Of a stretch of DNA of 64,000 bases, positions 1-8,482 are shown one piece after another. This DNA comes from Paracidobacterium acidisoli. Its GTDB lineage: Bacteria > Acidobacteriota > Terriglobia > Terriglobales > Acidobacteriaceae. The notes beneath the pieces were generated by a model that saw only the letters and a program-made list of their open reading frames with translations, was not told the origin of the DNA and searched no databases. The stretch lies in assembly GCF_003428625.2 (NCBI RefSeq), contig NZ_QVQT02000005.1, positions 310,001 to 374,000 of the forward strand, written 5' to 3'. Numbering within the stretch: position 1 is the stretch's first letter; every line of letters starts with the position of its first letter. The position numbers and the translations under genes are program-made.

Positions 1-111
1 CGAAAACTTCCCTTTGTTGTGGAGAAGCTGATGGACTGCGTAAAGGGCATTCGCAAAGATATCGGATACAACATGCGCCACATGCGCGAAGCAAAATCAT
101 CCTCCGGCTAG
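1..111 (+). CDS. C-terminal fragment of an unidentified protein
   Basis: The first frame is open from the window edge to a TAG at 109-111 and encodes 36 residues ending in a basic, Ser-rich tail (EAKSSSG). The visible part has an amphipathic, helix-like look with alternating charged and hydrophobic residues. The fragment is too short to place in a family. It is followed at once by the terminator region of the convergent gene on the other strand. The N-terminal part lies outside the window. Confidence 0.5.
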   Translation, partial: RKLPFVVEKLMDCVKGIRKDIGYNMRHMREAKSSSG

Positions 112-201
112 CGGAGATAACTCGTGTAGAAGAAGTTCTCGCACCCCCACCTTGCCAGCAGATCGTACCGTTGTAACTTCTCCGAAAGCAAAAGAGAAAA
201 A

Positions 202-236
202 GCCGTTGGTGCGATTCCACTGCTGGCCCCAACGGC
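202..236 (-). terminator. Rho-independent terminator of the mannonate-dehydratase-like gene
   Basis: On the minus strand an 8-bp stem GCCGTTGG/CCAACGGC is followed by TTTTTCTCTTTT. It lies about 20 bases after the stop of the gene ending at 256. Confidence 0.75.
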
Positions 237-255
237 TGTCTCGCAAATACTGTGG

Positions 256-1392
256 CTAATGTCTCTCCAGCAGCAGAGCCGCCTGCAGCATGGCTTTTGC
301 GTAGGCAATGTCATAGAGATTACCTGCATAACCGCCGCCGCCGGGATAGCCGGGTATGGGTCCCCGCTCACGATCGTAGTCAATGGCGCGTGGATGTTCC
401 GGATACACCTCCCTCGTGTACTTCAGCTTCACGAGTTCGCGCATCACCGCCAGCATGTTCACGTCTCCCTCATCGATGAAACCCTCGTCATACTTTACGT
501 ACGGCTTCATCACATGTGGATTGCGATAGTGCACGTGGTTGATTCGATCTCGGCTGCCGAAATACTGGCACACCGTCACCGGATCTTCGCCCATCTCTCG
601 TGTAACACCGCAATCAAAGGTGATCCCGTTCGAAGGGCTGTCCACAATCGTGATCAGATGTTTCCATCCCGCGACAGTTCCCATAATCTGCTGCGATCCG
701 CGGCTTAACGGATAGGGCGGATCATTCGGATGCAGAGCAAGTCGCACATTGGACTTTTCAGCGGCTGGAATGACAGCTTTCAGAAAGTAAGTGATATTAG
801 CCCACATTTCGGAAAGCGTATGAGCGCCTTCCTCAGGCAGCGGTGGAAGGTTTTTCATGCGGTCATAATCTGATCCCGTTAATCCGGCACCGCCTCTGCC
901 GGTCTCTCCAAAATAGCCTTCCATGGCGCGATGTGCATAGAAGTTATACTCGACGACCGGAACGCCGACTTTGCCAGCCGTCTCGATCGAATGCTTCACC
1001 TTTTCAATCTCTTCATCTCTGCCCGGACGCCCGTAAAGCGTATTGGTGAAGCCGGCAATCATCAGATTGCCAAGCTGCACCCCATTGGCTTTGAGCTTGT
1101 CGACAATGGGCTGCAGTTCATTTACTTCCCACGGTATCTTCGGGCCGCCGGAGAGCGCGTGATAGACGCCGATCTGTACAAGGCCGCGTATTTCCTTATC
1201 GGTGACGCCATCGCCAAGGCTGATGGCGCTCGCAATCTTCGGAGTGCCGCTACTTTCCTGAGGCATGCCGTCACCTAGCCACCAGGGCTTTTTCTCCGCC
1301 TGCGCCGCGGCGAGAACAGGTGAAAGCACAGGCGCTAACGCTGTCGCCGCCATCCCCTTAAAGAGACTTCTCCGTGAAAACCCGGATTTCAT
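256..1392 (-). CDS. Tat-exported mannonate dehydratase-like (UxuA family) protein
   Basis: The 378-residue protein starts with a twin-arginine signal (SRRSLFK at residues 6-12, then a hydrophobic Ala-rich stretch ending near AAAQA). The mature part is a xylose-isomerase-like TIM barrel resembling UxuA, which dehydrates D-mannonate to 2-keto-3-deoxygluconate in the cytoplasm. UxuA-like stretches are LHPNDPP near residue 220, TFDCGVTRE near 260 and HVHYRNP near 290, which supply His, Cys and Asp metal-site residues. The start has a GGGAGCG ribosome site 7 bases upstream. Export of a UxuA-type fold is odd, so the real substrate may be a periplasmic sugar acid. The family is fairly sure; the substrate is unknown. 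Confidence 0.8.
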   Translation of the reverse strand: MKSGFSRRSLFKGMAATALAPVLSPVLAAAQAEKKPWWLGDGMPQESSGTPKIASAISLGDGVTDKEIRGLVQIGVYHALSGGPKIPWEVNELQPIVDKLKANGVQLGNLMIAGFTNTLYGRPGRDEEIEKVKHSIETAGKVGVPVVEYNFYAHRAMEGYFGETGRGGAGLTGSDYDRMKNLPPLPEEGAHTLSEMWANITYFLKAVIPAAEKSNVRLALHPNDPPYPLSRGSQQIMGTVAGWKHLITIVDSPSNGITFDCGVTREMGEDPVTVCQYFGSRDRINHVHYRNPHVMKPYVKYDEGFIDEGDVNMLAVMRELVKLKYTREVYPEHPRAIDYDRERGPIPGYPGGGGYAGNLYDIAYAKAMLQAALLLERH

Positions 1393-1811
1393 AATGAATC
1401 GCTCCCGAGATCAGTTGTGATCGTTGAAGTTATCAGGCTGCTTGTTACGCCATTCGGCTTTCATTCCCGGCTTCGGGTCACTTCCGCATGCAGATACTCT
1501 GCGGCTTCGGATTCTTCCACACAAAGTATCGTTTCGTCTAATGACCGCTTGTGGCGAACACGCATAGTTCAAATTCAGCAATTTTATTTCGAGTCCGAAA
1601 GTTCAGGGTTGATATTCCCATCAGGCTGTCTGGAAAGCGGATGATGCTTGCAGAAACATGCAATCAACCCCGCCCCACAGCGCATCGTCATCAATGAAAA
1701 AGGAAGGCAAACTCGCGCACGTTGTATCTCTCCGCTCTGCCGTGCGTGATAAGGCGCTGTGTATAATGGCCCCGCGCGTCATCCTGGATCGGAGCCGATC
1801 GTTCAAGAGTT
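1393..1811. other. Divergent intergenic region between the UxuA-like and RraA-like genes
   Basis: This 419-base gap must hold the promoters of both divergent genes. Short ORFs here look like noise. I found no clear -35/-10 pair, long inverted repeat or RNA gene by eye. Confidence 0.4.
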
Positions 1812-2765
1812 ATGAAAAGAATGATAGTTGCCGCAGTTATCGCCTCGACCTTTCTCGGAATGCATGTCCACGCTCAGGTCAGACAAACAAAAGAGCAGAT
1901 TATGTTCTATACCGCGGACTGGAAAGGGGACCGCTTTCCGGATGGACGCCCCAAAGTCCCGGATGATCTGCTTACTCGCGCCCTCGATGTTTCCATTGAG
2001 GACATATGGGACTTCCTCCGCGGTCATGGTTATCAAAATCAGTTCGAGAGCGACTGGCACGCATTGCATGCAGACAAGCCGACCGCCGGGCGTGCTCTGA
2101 CCGCACAGTACATGCCCTCCCGTCCCGATATCGCCAAAGCGGAGGCCGCTGAAGGCAAAGCGGAAGGCCGCATTACATGGAGCAATAACAACAGCTGGCC
2201 GATTCAGGAGCTGGTGCAGGGCGACATCTACGTCGCCGACGGCTATGGCAAGGTCGTTGATGGCACCCTCATCGGCTCCAACCTCGGAAACGGCATCGCC
2301 GCGCATACGCACAATGGATTTGTCTTTTACGGCGGCATCCGTGATGAGGCAGAAAACCGTGAAATCCCCAGCTTCAATGGATTCTATAAAGGCTACGATC
2401 CTTCAGCCTGGGCGCAGGAAGAGCTCACCTGTATCAACTGCCCCGTCCGCATTGGCCGCGCCGTTGTTCTGCCCGGAGATCTGGTGATCGCGAATGCTCA
2501 GGGAGTAATCTTCGTTCCCGCTATTCTGGCTGAGGACGCCATCAGCTCCGCGGAATTCACCAACCTGATGGATGCCTATAACTTCGAGCTCAATAAAGAG
2601 GGAAAGAATGGCGCTCAGTTTGAGGGCGGATGGAATGCACAAAAATTCGCCGGCTTCAAACAGTGGGTCTATGCCCATCCCGAAAAGCTGAAGATGTCTC
2701 GCGCAGAATTCGACACCATGTACACGGGAAGAATGGAGCGCATGACTCGGCATCCTGAGCAATAA
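1812..2765 (+). CDS. Secreted RraA-like / HMG-aldolase-like family protein
   Basis: The 317-residue protein has a Sec-type signal peptide (MKRMIVAAVIASTFLG, cleavage after HAQ near residue 22). The C-terminal half carries the RraA/demethylmenaquinone-methyltransferase-like fold: GDIYVADGYGKVVDGTLIGSN near residue 145 and PGDLVIANAQGVIFVP near 230, the latter typical of this family. Members either inhibit RNase E or act as metal-dependent class II aldolases (4-hydroxy-4-methyl-2-oxoglutarate aldolase type). A signal peptide makes the RNase E role unlikely, so an aldolase-like role in the periplasm is inferred. It is longer than typical RraA (about 160-230 residues) owing to extra N- and C-terminal segments. 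It faces the exported UxuA-like gene, which suggests a shared sugar-acid role. Confidence 0.75.
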   Translation: MKRMIVAAVIASTFLGMHVHAQVRQTKEQIMFYTADWKGDRFPDGRPKVPDDLLTRALDVSIEDIWDFLRGHGYQNQFESDWHALHADKPTAGRALTAQYMPSRPDIAKAEAAEGKAEGRITWSNNNSWPIQELVQGDIYVADGYGKVVDGTLIGSNLGNGIAAHTHNGFVFYGGIRDEAENREIPSFNGFYKGYDPSAWAQEELTCINCPVRIGRAVVLPGDLVIANAQGVIFVPAILAEDAISSAEFTNLMDAYNFELNKEGKNGAQFEGGWNAQKFAGFKQWVYAHPEKLKMSRAEFDTMYTGRMERMTRHPEQ

Positions 2766-2820
2766 AATGCTTCCTGAATTCCTGCGCACGAATATGCCGT
2801 GCAATTTTATAAATGCAATT

Positions 2821-2861
2821 GGGCTCATCCCCTCTGCGATGAACAGCAGCGGAATGAGCCC
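2821..2861. terminator. Inverted repeat between convergent rraA-like gene and kdpC
   Basis: The arms GGGCTCAT and ATGAGCCC form an 8-bp stem, extendable past one mismatch by CC/GG, in the gap between two convergent genes. Neither side has a clean T-run, so termination in both directions is only a guess from position. Confidence 0.4.
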
Positions 2862-2925
2862 CTGAATCTTCTGCTCAGTGTCTGAGCTATTTCTGCGTAA
2901 GCGCACTCCGGAAAAGACAGAGGCT

Positions 2926-3495
2926 CTAGTTGGAGCCCTTCTCTGCATCGAGTGCGAGATTCAGTTCAAGAACATTGACCCGCGGTTCGCCGAGAATTCC
3001 AAACTGCCGTCCCTCGATATGGGACTGCACAAGATCGCGCACCTGCGCTTCCGGTAAGTGACGAGCCGCAGCAATCTGGGGCACCTGATAATAAGCCGCT
3101 GCAGGAGAGATATCAGGGTCGAGCCCCGAGCCGGACGCCGTTACCAGGTTGATTGGAACAGGCTTTCCGGGGTTCGCTTTCTGATAAGCGGCTACATCGC
3201 CGGAAATACGATCGATGAGCTTTTGATTGGTTGGTCCGTAGTTCGACCCGCTGGATGAAGTGGCATCATATCCATTGCCCGCGGCCGAAGGACGGCTGTG
3301 AAAGTATCGTGCAGAAGTAAAACTCTGGCCGATAATCTCCGAGCCAATCACCTGGCCGTCGCGCACAATGAGCTGACCGTTCGCTTTGGAACGCATCGTG
3401 AGTTGTGCGATGACCGTGATCAGCAATGGATAGCCCACGCCGAGCAGAATCGTGGTGAAGATCGTGTAGCGAATTGCGGTATTGAGCGTGCGCAT
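2926..3495 (-). CDS. kdpC: K+-transporting ATPase subunit C
   Basis: The 189-residue subunit has one N-terminal membrane helix (residues about 8-32, TIFTTILLGVGYPLLITVIAQL) and a periplasmic domain with the family stretches GSEIIGQSF, YFHSRPS, NYGPTN and ITVASGSGLDPDISP-like DPDISPAAA. KdpC stabilises the KdpFABC complex and is thought to raise the ATP affinity of KdpB. The gene starts 20 bases after the kdpB stop, in the order kdpF-A-B-C. Length is normal for the family. Confidence 0.97.
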   Translation of the reverse strand: MRTLNTAIRYTIFTTILLGVGYPLLITVIAQLTMRSKANGQLIVRDGQVIGSEIIGQSFTSARYFHSRPSAAGNGYDATSSSGSNYGPTNQKLIDRISGDVAAYQKANPGKPVPINLVTASGSGLDPDISPAAAYYQVPQIAAARHLPEAQVRDLVQSHIEGRQFGILGEPRVNVLELNLALDAEKGSN

Positions 3496-3515
3496 AATGT
3501 CTCCTCCAGTTGAGC

Positions 3516-5546
3516 TCAGGCCAGATGAAGACCAGTCAGAACCAGATCGATGAGCTTGATTCCGATAAACGGCACGACGATGCCGCCGACGCCATAGACA
3601 ATAAGATTCCGCCGCAGCAGCGCCTGCGCCGACATAGGTTTATATTTCACGCCCTTAAGCGCCAGCGGAATAAGCGCAATAATAACCAGCGCATTGAAGA
3701 TCACAGCGGAAAGAATGGCGGAATGCGGCCTGGCCAGATGCATGATGTTCAGCGCATTCAGGACCGGAAAAGCTCCCGCAAACATGGCCGGAATAATCGC
3801 GAAATATTTTGCGACATCGTTGGCAATCGAGAAGGTGGTGAGCGCGCCGCGCGTCATCAGAAGCTGTTTGCCAATCTCTACGATTTCAATGAGCTTGGTC
3901 GGGTTGGAGTCGAGATCGACCATATTCCCGGCCTCTCTCGCCGCCTGAGTCCCGGTATTCATGGCGACGCCCACATCTGCCTGGGCCAGGGCAGGAGCGT
4001 CATTCGTCCCATCTCCGGTCATGGCAACAAGCTTGCCTTTCGCCTGTTCCCGCTTGATCAGGTCCATCTTGTCTTTTGGTTTCGCTTCTGCAAGAAAATC
4101 ATCCACTCCGGCTTCGCGGGCAATCACGGCTGCGGTAAGCGGGTTGTCGCCCGTGATCATGATGCTGCGTATGCCCATCGCGCGCAGGCGCGCCAGACGA
4201 TCGCGAAGTCCACCCTTCACAATATCTTTTAGATAAACCACGCCGAGGGTGGTGCTGTTTTCCGATACCACCAGCGGAGTACCGCCGAGCCGGGCAATCT
4301 CTTCCACACGATCGAGAACGGGCCGGGGAAGATTTGAGCCCTGCTGCTCAAGAAATCGTGTAATCGCATCGGCCGAGCCTTTGCGAATCCTGGTGCCAGG
4401 CAAATCGACACCCGACATGCGGGTCTGTGCCGTAAAGGGCACAAACTCGCAGCGCATGCCCGAGACGTCCCGTCCCCGCAGATTGTATTTCTCTTTGGCG
4501 AGAACAACGATCGACCGTCCCTCTGGTGTCTCATCGGAAAGAGAAGCAAGCTGCGCCGCGTCAGCGAGCCGCTCTGCGCTTATCCCAGGTGCCGGAAAAA
4601 ACTCCGTAGCCTGGCGGTTCCCCAGAGTAATCGTTCCTGTTTTATCCAGCAGCAGTGTGCTGATGTCACCGGCTGCTTCCACTGCGCGGCCGGACATGGC
4701 CAGCACGTTGTATTGCACCAGCCGGTCCATGCCCGCAATACCGATAGCAGAAAGCAGAGCCCCGATCGTTGTGGGAATAAGACACACAAGCAGCGAAACC
4801 AGCACAAAAATGGTCTGCGGTGCATGAGAGTAAATCGCGAATGGCTGCAGTGTCGCAACGGCGAGCAGAAAGACAATCGTCAGTCCGGAGAGCAGAATGC
4901 TCAGTGCGATCTCATTTGGAGTTTTCTGGCGTTGCGCTCCTTCCACCAGCGCGATCATGCGATCGAGAAAAGTCTCGCCGGGATTGGAAGTGATGCGCAC
5001 TCTGATCCAGTCAGAAAGAACGCGTGTTCCTCCCGTAACAGCGGAGCGATCGCCGCCAGCCTCACGAATCACCGGAGCGGACTCGCCTGTGACCGCCGAT
5101 TCATCCACCGAGGCGACGCCTTCCACCACTTCACCATCGCCTGGAATAAACTGGCCGGCCTCTACGCGAATCATGTCCCCGGCGCGAAGCTGAGAGCTCG
5201 ATACGGGTTCGATAGAGCCGTCAGGACGAATACGCCATGCGATAGTCTCGCCGCGCGCCTTGCGCAGCGTATCGGCCTGTGCTTTTCCACGTCCCTCCGC
5301 AATAGCCTCGGCGAAATTGGCAAACAGCACCGTGAACCACAGCCAGAGAGTGATCTGAAGATCGAAGCTGATCGGCTGATGGCGCAGCAGCTCTTCAGCG
5401 AGCAATACAGTAGTGATGACACTGCCGACCTCAACGACGAACATGACGGGGTTCTTCATCATGAGGCGCGGGTCGAGCTTGCGAAAGGAGTCGATCACCG
5501 CGTGCCGGAGGATAACTGGATTCCAGAATGTCTGCCTGTCTGTCAT
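3516..5546 (-). CDS. kdpB: K+-transporting P-type ATPase, catalytic subunit B
   Basis: The 676-residue P-type ATPase drives high-affinity K+ uptake. Visible motifs are TGESAPV in the actuator domain (near residue 150), the phosphorylation site DKTGTIT with Asp301, KGSAD in the nucleotide domain and [12 protein letters not shown] in the hinge (near 510). Several hydrophobic helices lie at both ends. Length matches the family. It starts 17 bases after the kdpA stop and precedes kdpC by 20, so the three are surely one operon. Confidence 0.98.
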   Translation of the reverse strand: MTDRQTFWNPVILRHAVIDSFRKLDPRLMMKNPVMFVVEVGSVITTVLLAEELLRHQPISFDLQITLWLWFTVLFANFAEAIAEGRGKAQADTLRKARGETIAWRIRPDGSIEPVSSSQLRAGDMIRVEAGQFIPGDGEVVEGVASVDESAVTGESAPVIREAGGDRSAVTGGTRVLSDWIRVRITSNPGETFLDRMIALVEGAQRQKTPNEIALSILLSGLTIVFLLAVATLQPFAIYSHAPQTIFVLVSLLVCLIPTTIGALLSAIGIAGMDRLVQYNVLAMSGRAVEAAGDISTLLLDKTGTITLGNRQATEFFPAPGISAERLADAAQLASLSDETPEGRSIVVLAKEKYNLRGRDVSGMRCEFVPFTAQTRMSGVDLPGTRIRKGSADAITRFLEQQGSNLPRPVLDRVEEIARLGGTPLVVSENSTTLGVVYLKDIVKGGLRDRLARLRAMGIRSIMITGDNPLTAAVIAREAGVDDFLAEAKPKDKMDLIKREQAKGKLVAMTGDGTNDAPALAQADVGVAMNTGTQAAREAGNMVDLDSNPTKLIEIVEIGKQLLMTRGALTTFSIANDVAKYFAIIPAMFAGAFPVLNALNIMHLARPHSAILSAVIFNALVIIALIPLALKGVKYKPMSAQALLRRNLIVYGVGGIVVPFIGIKLIDLVLTGLHLA

Positions 5547-5563
5547 AGATGTTTCTCCGTGCC

Positions 5564-7279
5564 TCAGGAAAACAAAATTCCGTGCTGCAGCAGCAGGTGC
5601 TCCAGAATGGGGCCAAGGCTGAGCGCCGGGAAGAAGGTCAGTGCGCCGACGATCAGAATCACGCCGGTCAGCAGGACTGTGAACAAAGCCGTATTCACAG
5701 GAAAGGTTCCAGGAGAAGGTGGCACGCTCTTCTTCATGGCAAGGTTTCCCGCGAGAGCAAGCATGGGGATCATCATGAGGAACCGGCCGGCCAGCATCGT
5801 GAATCCGAGGCTGATGTTGTACCAGTGCGTATTGGCGTTAAGCCCTGCAAAAGCCGAACCGTTGTTGCCTGCTGCTGATGTGAAGGCATACAGAATTTCA
5901 CTCAGACCGTGAGGACCCTGATTGGCAAGGGAGCTCAGCCCCATCGACGGAGAAAGCAGAGAGATGGCGGCGAAGGTGAGAATCACCAGAGGGAAGATGA
6001 GAACGTACAGCATCGACATCTTCACGTCGTACGCTTCGATCTTCTTGCCCAGATATTCCGGTGTACGCCCTACCATGAGCCCGGCAATAAAGACCGACAG
6101 GATGACGAAGATCAGCATGCCGTAAAGGCCCGAGCCCACACCGCCGATAACAATCTCGCCAAGCATGATGTTGATCAGTGGAATCATGCCTCCAAGCGGC
6201 ATGAAGGAATCGTGCGCGGCATTTACTGCGCCGCAGCTGGCATCGGTCGTGATGGTGGCGAAAAGAGCAGATTGAGAGATGCCGAACCGCGTCTCTTTGC
6301 CCTCCATATTGCCGCCGGACTGAAGCGCGCTGACATGCTGATCGACACCATGCAGTGCGGGGTTTGGGTGAGCCTCCGCCCAGTACGCGACGGTAAATCC
6401 GGCGATAAACAGCAGCGCCATACAGGCAAAAACCGCCCAGCCGTGCCCGGGCGATCCAGTCATGCGCCCCAGCGTTACAGTGAGTGCAGCGCCGATAAGA
6501 AAAATTAAAAACATCTCCAGAAAATTGCTGAAGGCCGTTGGGTTTTCGAAAGGATGCGCGCTGTTGGCATTAAAGAAACCGCCACCGTTGGTGCCGAGCA
6601 TCTTGATCGCTTCCTGAGAAGCGACGGGCCCCTGAGCGATTGTCTGTGTCTGGTGTTCAAGAGTATGAGCGACCGTGTATCCGTGAAGGTTCTGCACCAC
6701 TCCCTGGCTGACCAGAACAAGCGCGCTGGCGATGCAGATTGGAAGCAGTACGTACAGGCACGCGCGCGTGGTATCGACCCAGAAGTTGCCGATCGTCTTC
6801 GATTCGCGGCGGGCAATGCCGCGAACCAGTGCGATCGCAACTGCAATGCCGACGGCTGCGCTGAAGAAGTTGTGATACGCGAGGCCGACCATCTGCGTGA
6901 AATAGCTCATGGTCGTCTCTGGCACATACGACTGCCAGTTCGTGTTGCTCGTGAACGATGCAGCCGTGTTCCACGCAAGAACAGCTTCCACGCCCGGCAG
7001 GTGTTGCGGATTCCAGGGAAGGAAGTGCTGAAGCCGCTCGATGAAGTAAGTAAGCAGCATGGAGACAAAGCTGAAGAGAAGCATCGCCCCGGCATAATCC
7101 CGCCAATTCATCTCTTCGCTGCTGTCGATACCCGAGACGCGGTAAACAAGATTCTCGACGGGACGAAGAAAATGGATTTCTCCCGCAAAGACCCGCGCCA
7201 TGTAGATGCCAAGCGGGCGCATCGCCAGAAGGAGTACCACAAAATAAATCAGGAACTGGAGCCATCCGTTCAGGGTCAT
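5564..7279 (-). CDS. kdpA: K+-transporting ATPase, K+-channel-like subunit A
   Basis: The 571-residue membrane protein belongs to the superfamily of K+ transporters and provides the selectivity filter of KdpFABC. The four filter-like P-loop regions are visible: [10 protein letters not shown] near residue 110, [20 protein letters not shown] near 230, [14 protein letters not shown] near 345 and [14 protein letters not shown] near 465. About ten hydrophobic helices are seen. The start lies one base after the kdpF stop on the minus strand, so translation is probably coupled to kdpF. Confidence 0.98.
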   Translation of the reverse strand: MTLNGWLQFLIYFVVLLLAMRPLGIYMARVFAGEIHFLRPVENLVYRVSGIDSSEEMNWRDYAGAMLLFSFVSMLLTYFIERLQHFLPWNPQHLPGVEAVLAWNTAASFTSNTNWQSYVPETTMSYFTQMVGLAYHNFFSAAVGIAVAIALVRGIARRESKTIGNFWVDTTRACLYVLLPICIASALVLVSQGVVQNLHGYTVAHTLEHQTQTIAQGPVASQEAIKMLGTNGGGFFNANSAHPFENPTAFSNFLEMFLIFLIGAALTVTLGRMTGSPGHGWAVFACMALLFIAGFTVAYWAEAHPNPALHGVDQHVSALQSGGNMEGKETRFGISQSALFATITTDASCGAVNAAHDSFMPLGGMIPLINIMLGEIVIGGVGSGLYGMLIFVILSVFIAGLMVGRTPEYLGKKIEAYDVKMSMLYVLIFPLVILTFAAISLLSPSMGLSSLANQGPHGLSEILYAFTSAAGNNGSAFAGLNANTHWYNISLGFTMLAGRFLMMIPMLALAGNLAMKKSVPPSPGTFPVNTALFTVLLTGVILIVGALTFFPALSLGPILEHLLLQHGILFS

Positions 7280-7280
7280 G

Positions 7281-7370
7281 TCAGAATTTCTCCGGATACA
7301 GAAGCGCCGCTACCAGATAAGCGAGCAGTAAGACCGTAATCACCAGAATCACGAATGTTGTCAGAGCCAT
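7281..7370 (-). CDS. kdpF: K+-transporting ATPase small subunit F
   Basis: A 29-residue reading frame encodes MALTTFVILVITVLLLAYLV followed by AALLYPEKF: a single membrane helix ending in the LLYPEKF-type C terminus typical of KdpF. KdpF packs against KdpA as a lipid-like stabiliser. The frame is too short for most ORF callers. Its stop is one base before the kdpA start, and its own start lies 4 bases beyond the stop of another micro-ORF. Confidence 0.93.
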   Translation of the reverse strand: MALTTFVILVITVLLLAYLVAALLYPEKF

Positions 7371-7374
7371 GGCA

Positions 7375-7461
7375 TTACCTCAGCTTTGCGCACGCGCTCA
7401 CGTAAAGCAGCGCGACCAGAAAAAACAAAATGGTGAAAGCAACTGTCAGCAGGTCCCACAT
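7375..7461 (-). CDS. Second one-helix micro-peptide heading the kdp operon
   Basis: A 28-residue frame starts at ATG 7459-7461 behind a GGAGG ribosome site (6-base gap) and ends 4 bases before kdpF. It begins MWDLLTVAFTILFFLVALLY and ends VSACAKLR: one hydrophobic helix and a basic C-terminal tail with one Cys. The good ribosome site, the tight spacing to kdpF and the membrane character support a real gene. It may be a KdpF-like helper or an accessory subunit of the pump; I infer this from place only. Confidence 0.75.
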   Translation of the reverse strand: MWDLLTVAFTILFFLVALLYVSACAKLR

Positions 7462-7639
7462 AAGGCCTCCTCACCGGAATACTTGTTGAGCACTGTATCG
7501 CCACGCCGAAGTTGCAGCCGGTGTTCAGCGTCAGCGGGAGCGGGCGCAGTTATGCGACGCTGCATGGGTACGCCATGATTTGCATGAGCATGCGCCAGGA
7601 TTCGTGTGGGACAGGATGGGGGGAGGAAGAGAAATGTGT

Positions 7640-7722
7640 GCCGAAACCTACCGGCGGAGAGACAGGGAAGCTCCATAAGACGTCCTTAGCTGCCTCTTCA
7701 GTAGAACCCCCGAGTGCTAAGT
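7640..7722 (-). promoter_or_regulatory. Structured 5' leader of the kdp operon (candidate regulatory RNA)
   Basis: Read on the minus strand, the leader can form three stems in a row: CTTAGC (7716-7721) with GCTAAG (7685-7690), GGAG (7671-7674) with CTCC (7656-7659), and GCCG (7652-7655) with CGGC (7640-7643). Purine-rich loops such as CGGGGGTTC lie between. It sits about 180 bases ahead of the first kdp ORF. A K+- or c-di-AMP-type control would fit a kdp gene, but I could not match the ydaO/c-di-AMP consensus, so the class is unknown. Confidence 0.4.
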
Positions 7723-7754
7723 TGTCCGTAAGCGAGGCATAAAGAAGTCATAAA

Positions 7755-7779
7755 GACGGCACTATTCAGGAGTGCCGTC
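7755..7779 (-). terminator. Hairpin overlapping the kdpE stop codon
   Basis: GACGGCACT and AGTGCCGTC form a perfect 9-bp stem with a 7-base loop. On the minus strand it contains the kdpE stop (7762-7764) and is followed by TTTATGACTTC, a weak T-rich tail. It probably ends or attenuates the kdpE transcript before the kdp leader. Confidence 0.6.
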
Positions 7780-8451
7780 AGGCAGAAATCGATATCCTAC
7801 CCAGGGCTCAGTCTGGATATATTCCTTCTGTGCATCGCCCTGAAGTTTTCGGCGAAGCTGTCCTACAAAAACGCGAAGATATTCAGGCTGTTGCGCCGAG
7901 TTCGCGCCCCACACTGCTGTGAGCATCGTGCGATGCGTGAGCACGCGGCCGGCATTGCGAACAAAAAGCAGAAGCAGATCGAACTCCTTCGGCGTCAGGT
8001 GCACGGAATGACCGGAAACAGTCACAGTATGGGCCGATGGATCCACGCGGAAATCGCCAGTCTCAATCGGAGCATCGGCAGGACGATCCGGTGCGCGGCG
8101 AAGATGCGCGCGCACGCGGGCAAGAAACTCCTGAATGCCAAAGGGTTTTGTGACGTAATCATCGGCTCCGGCGTCCAGTGCCTCTACCTTCGACTGCTCC
8201 TGATCGCGCACGGAAAGAACCAGAATCGGGGTCCGGTTTTTCTTTCGTATAGCACGGCAAATGTCGACTCCCGTCATGCCGGGCATCATCAGATCGGTGA
8301 CAACCAGATCCGGATGCCACTCCTCGAAGAGACGCAGCGCTTCCTCCGGTTCATTGGCTGTTCTTACGTCATATCGCTGAGCGGAAAGCGCGGCTCGCAG
8401 CACTCGCGTGATCTGCGTTTCGTCGTCGATTACCAGAATTCGTTCCGTCAT
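7762..8451 (-). CDS. kdpE: OmpR-type response regulator KdpE
   Basis: The 229-residue regulator has a receiver domain with acidic pocket D9-D10, phospho-acceptor Asp53 (VVTDLMMPG) and the conserved Lys in VTKPFG, followed by a winged-helix DNA-binding domain (HLTPKEFDLLLLFVRN near residue 160, WVGYRFLPDG at the end). I chose the ATG at 8449-8451 because the receiver core begins there; an in-frame ATG 12 codons upstream is possible. KdpE activates kdp transcription at low K+ or high osmolarity. It lies on the same strand as the kdp operon, about 300 bases upstream. Confidence 0.93.
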   Translation of the reverse strand: MTERILVIDDETQITRVLRAALSAQRYDVRTANEPEEALRLFEEWHPDLVVTDLMMPGMTGVDICRAIRKKNRTPILVLSVRDQEQSKVEALDAGADDYVTKPFGIQEFLARVRAHLRRAPDRPADAPIETGDFRVDPSAHTVTVSGHSVHLTPKEFDLLLLFVRNAGRVLTHRTMLTAVWGANSAQQPEYLRVFVGQLRRKLQGDAQKEYIQTEPWVGYRFLPDGTPE

Positions 8452-8482
8452 GGTGGTGCCCCGGGTAGTATCATCCCCTGTC

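Noticed and set aside
4713-5912. Plus-strand frame of 399 codons opposite kdpB and kdpA
   Set aside because: It overlaps the junction of two sure genes and encodes a highly charged, repeat-free product of antisense type.
7640-7740. Assignment of the kdp leader as a ydaO c-di-AMP riboswitch
   Set aside because: The usual conserved stretches of that class, such as the GGGGUGAAUC-type and GUCAGCUAACCUCG-type blocks, are not present on the minus strand. The class is left open.
7512-7742. Plus-strand frame of 76 codons in the kdp leader region
   Set aside because: It starts without a ribosome site, has no protein-like pattern, and overlaps the candidate leader RNA of the other strand.
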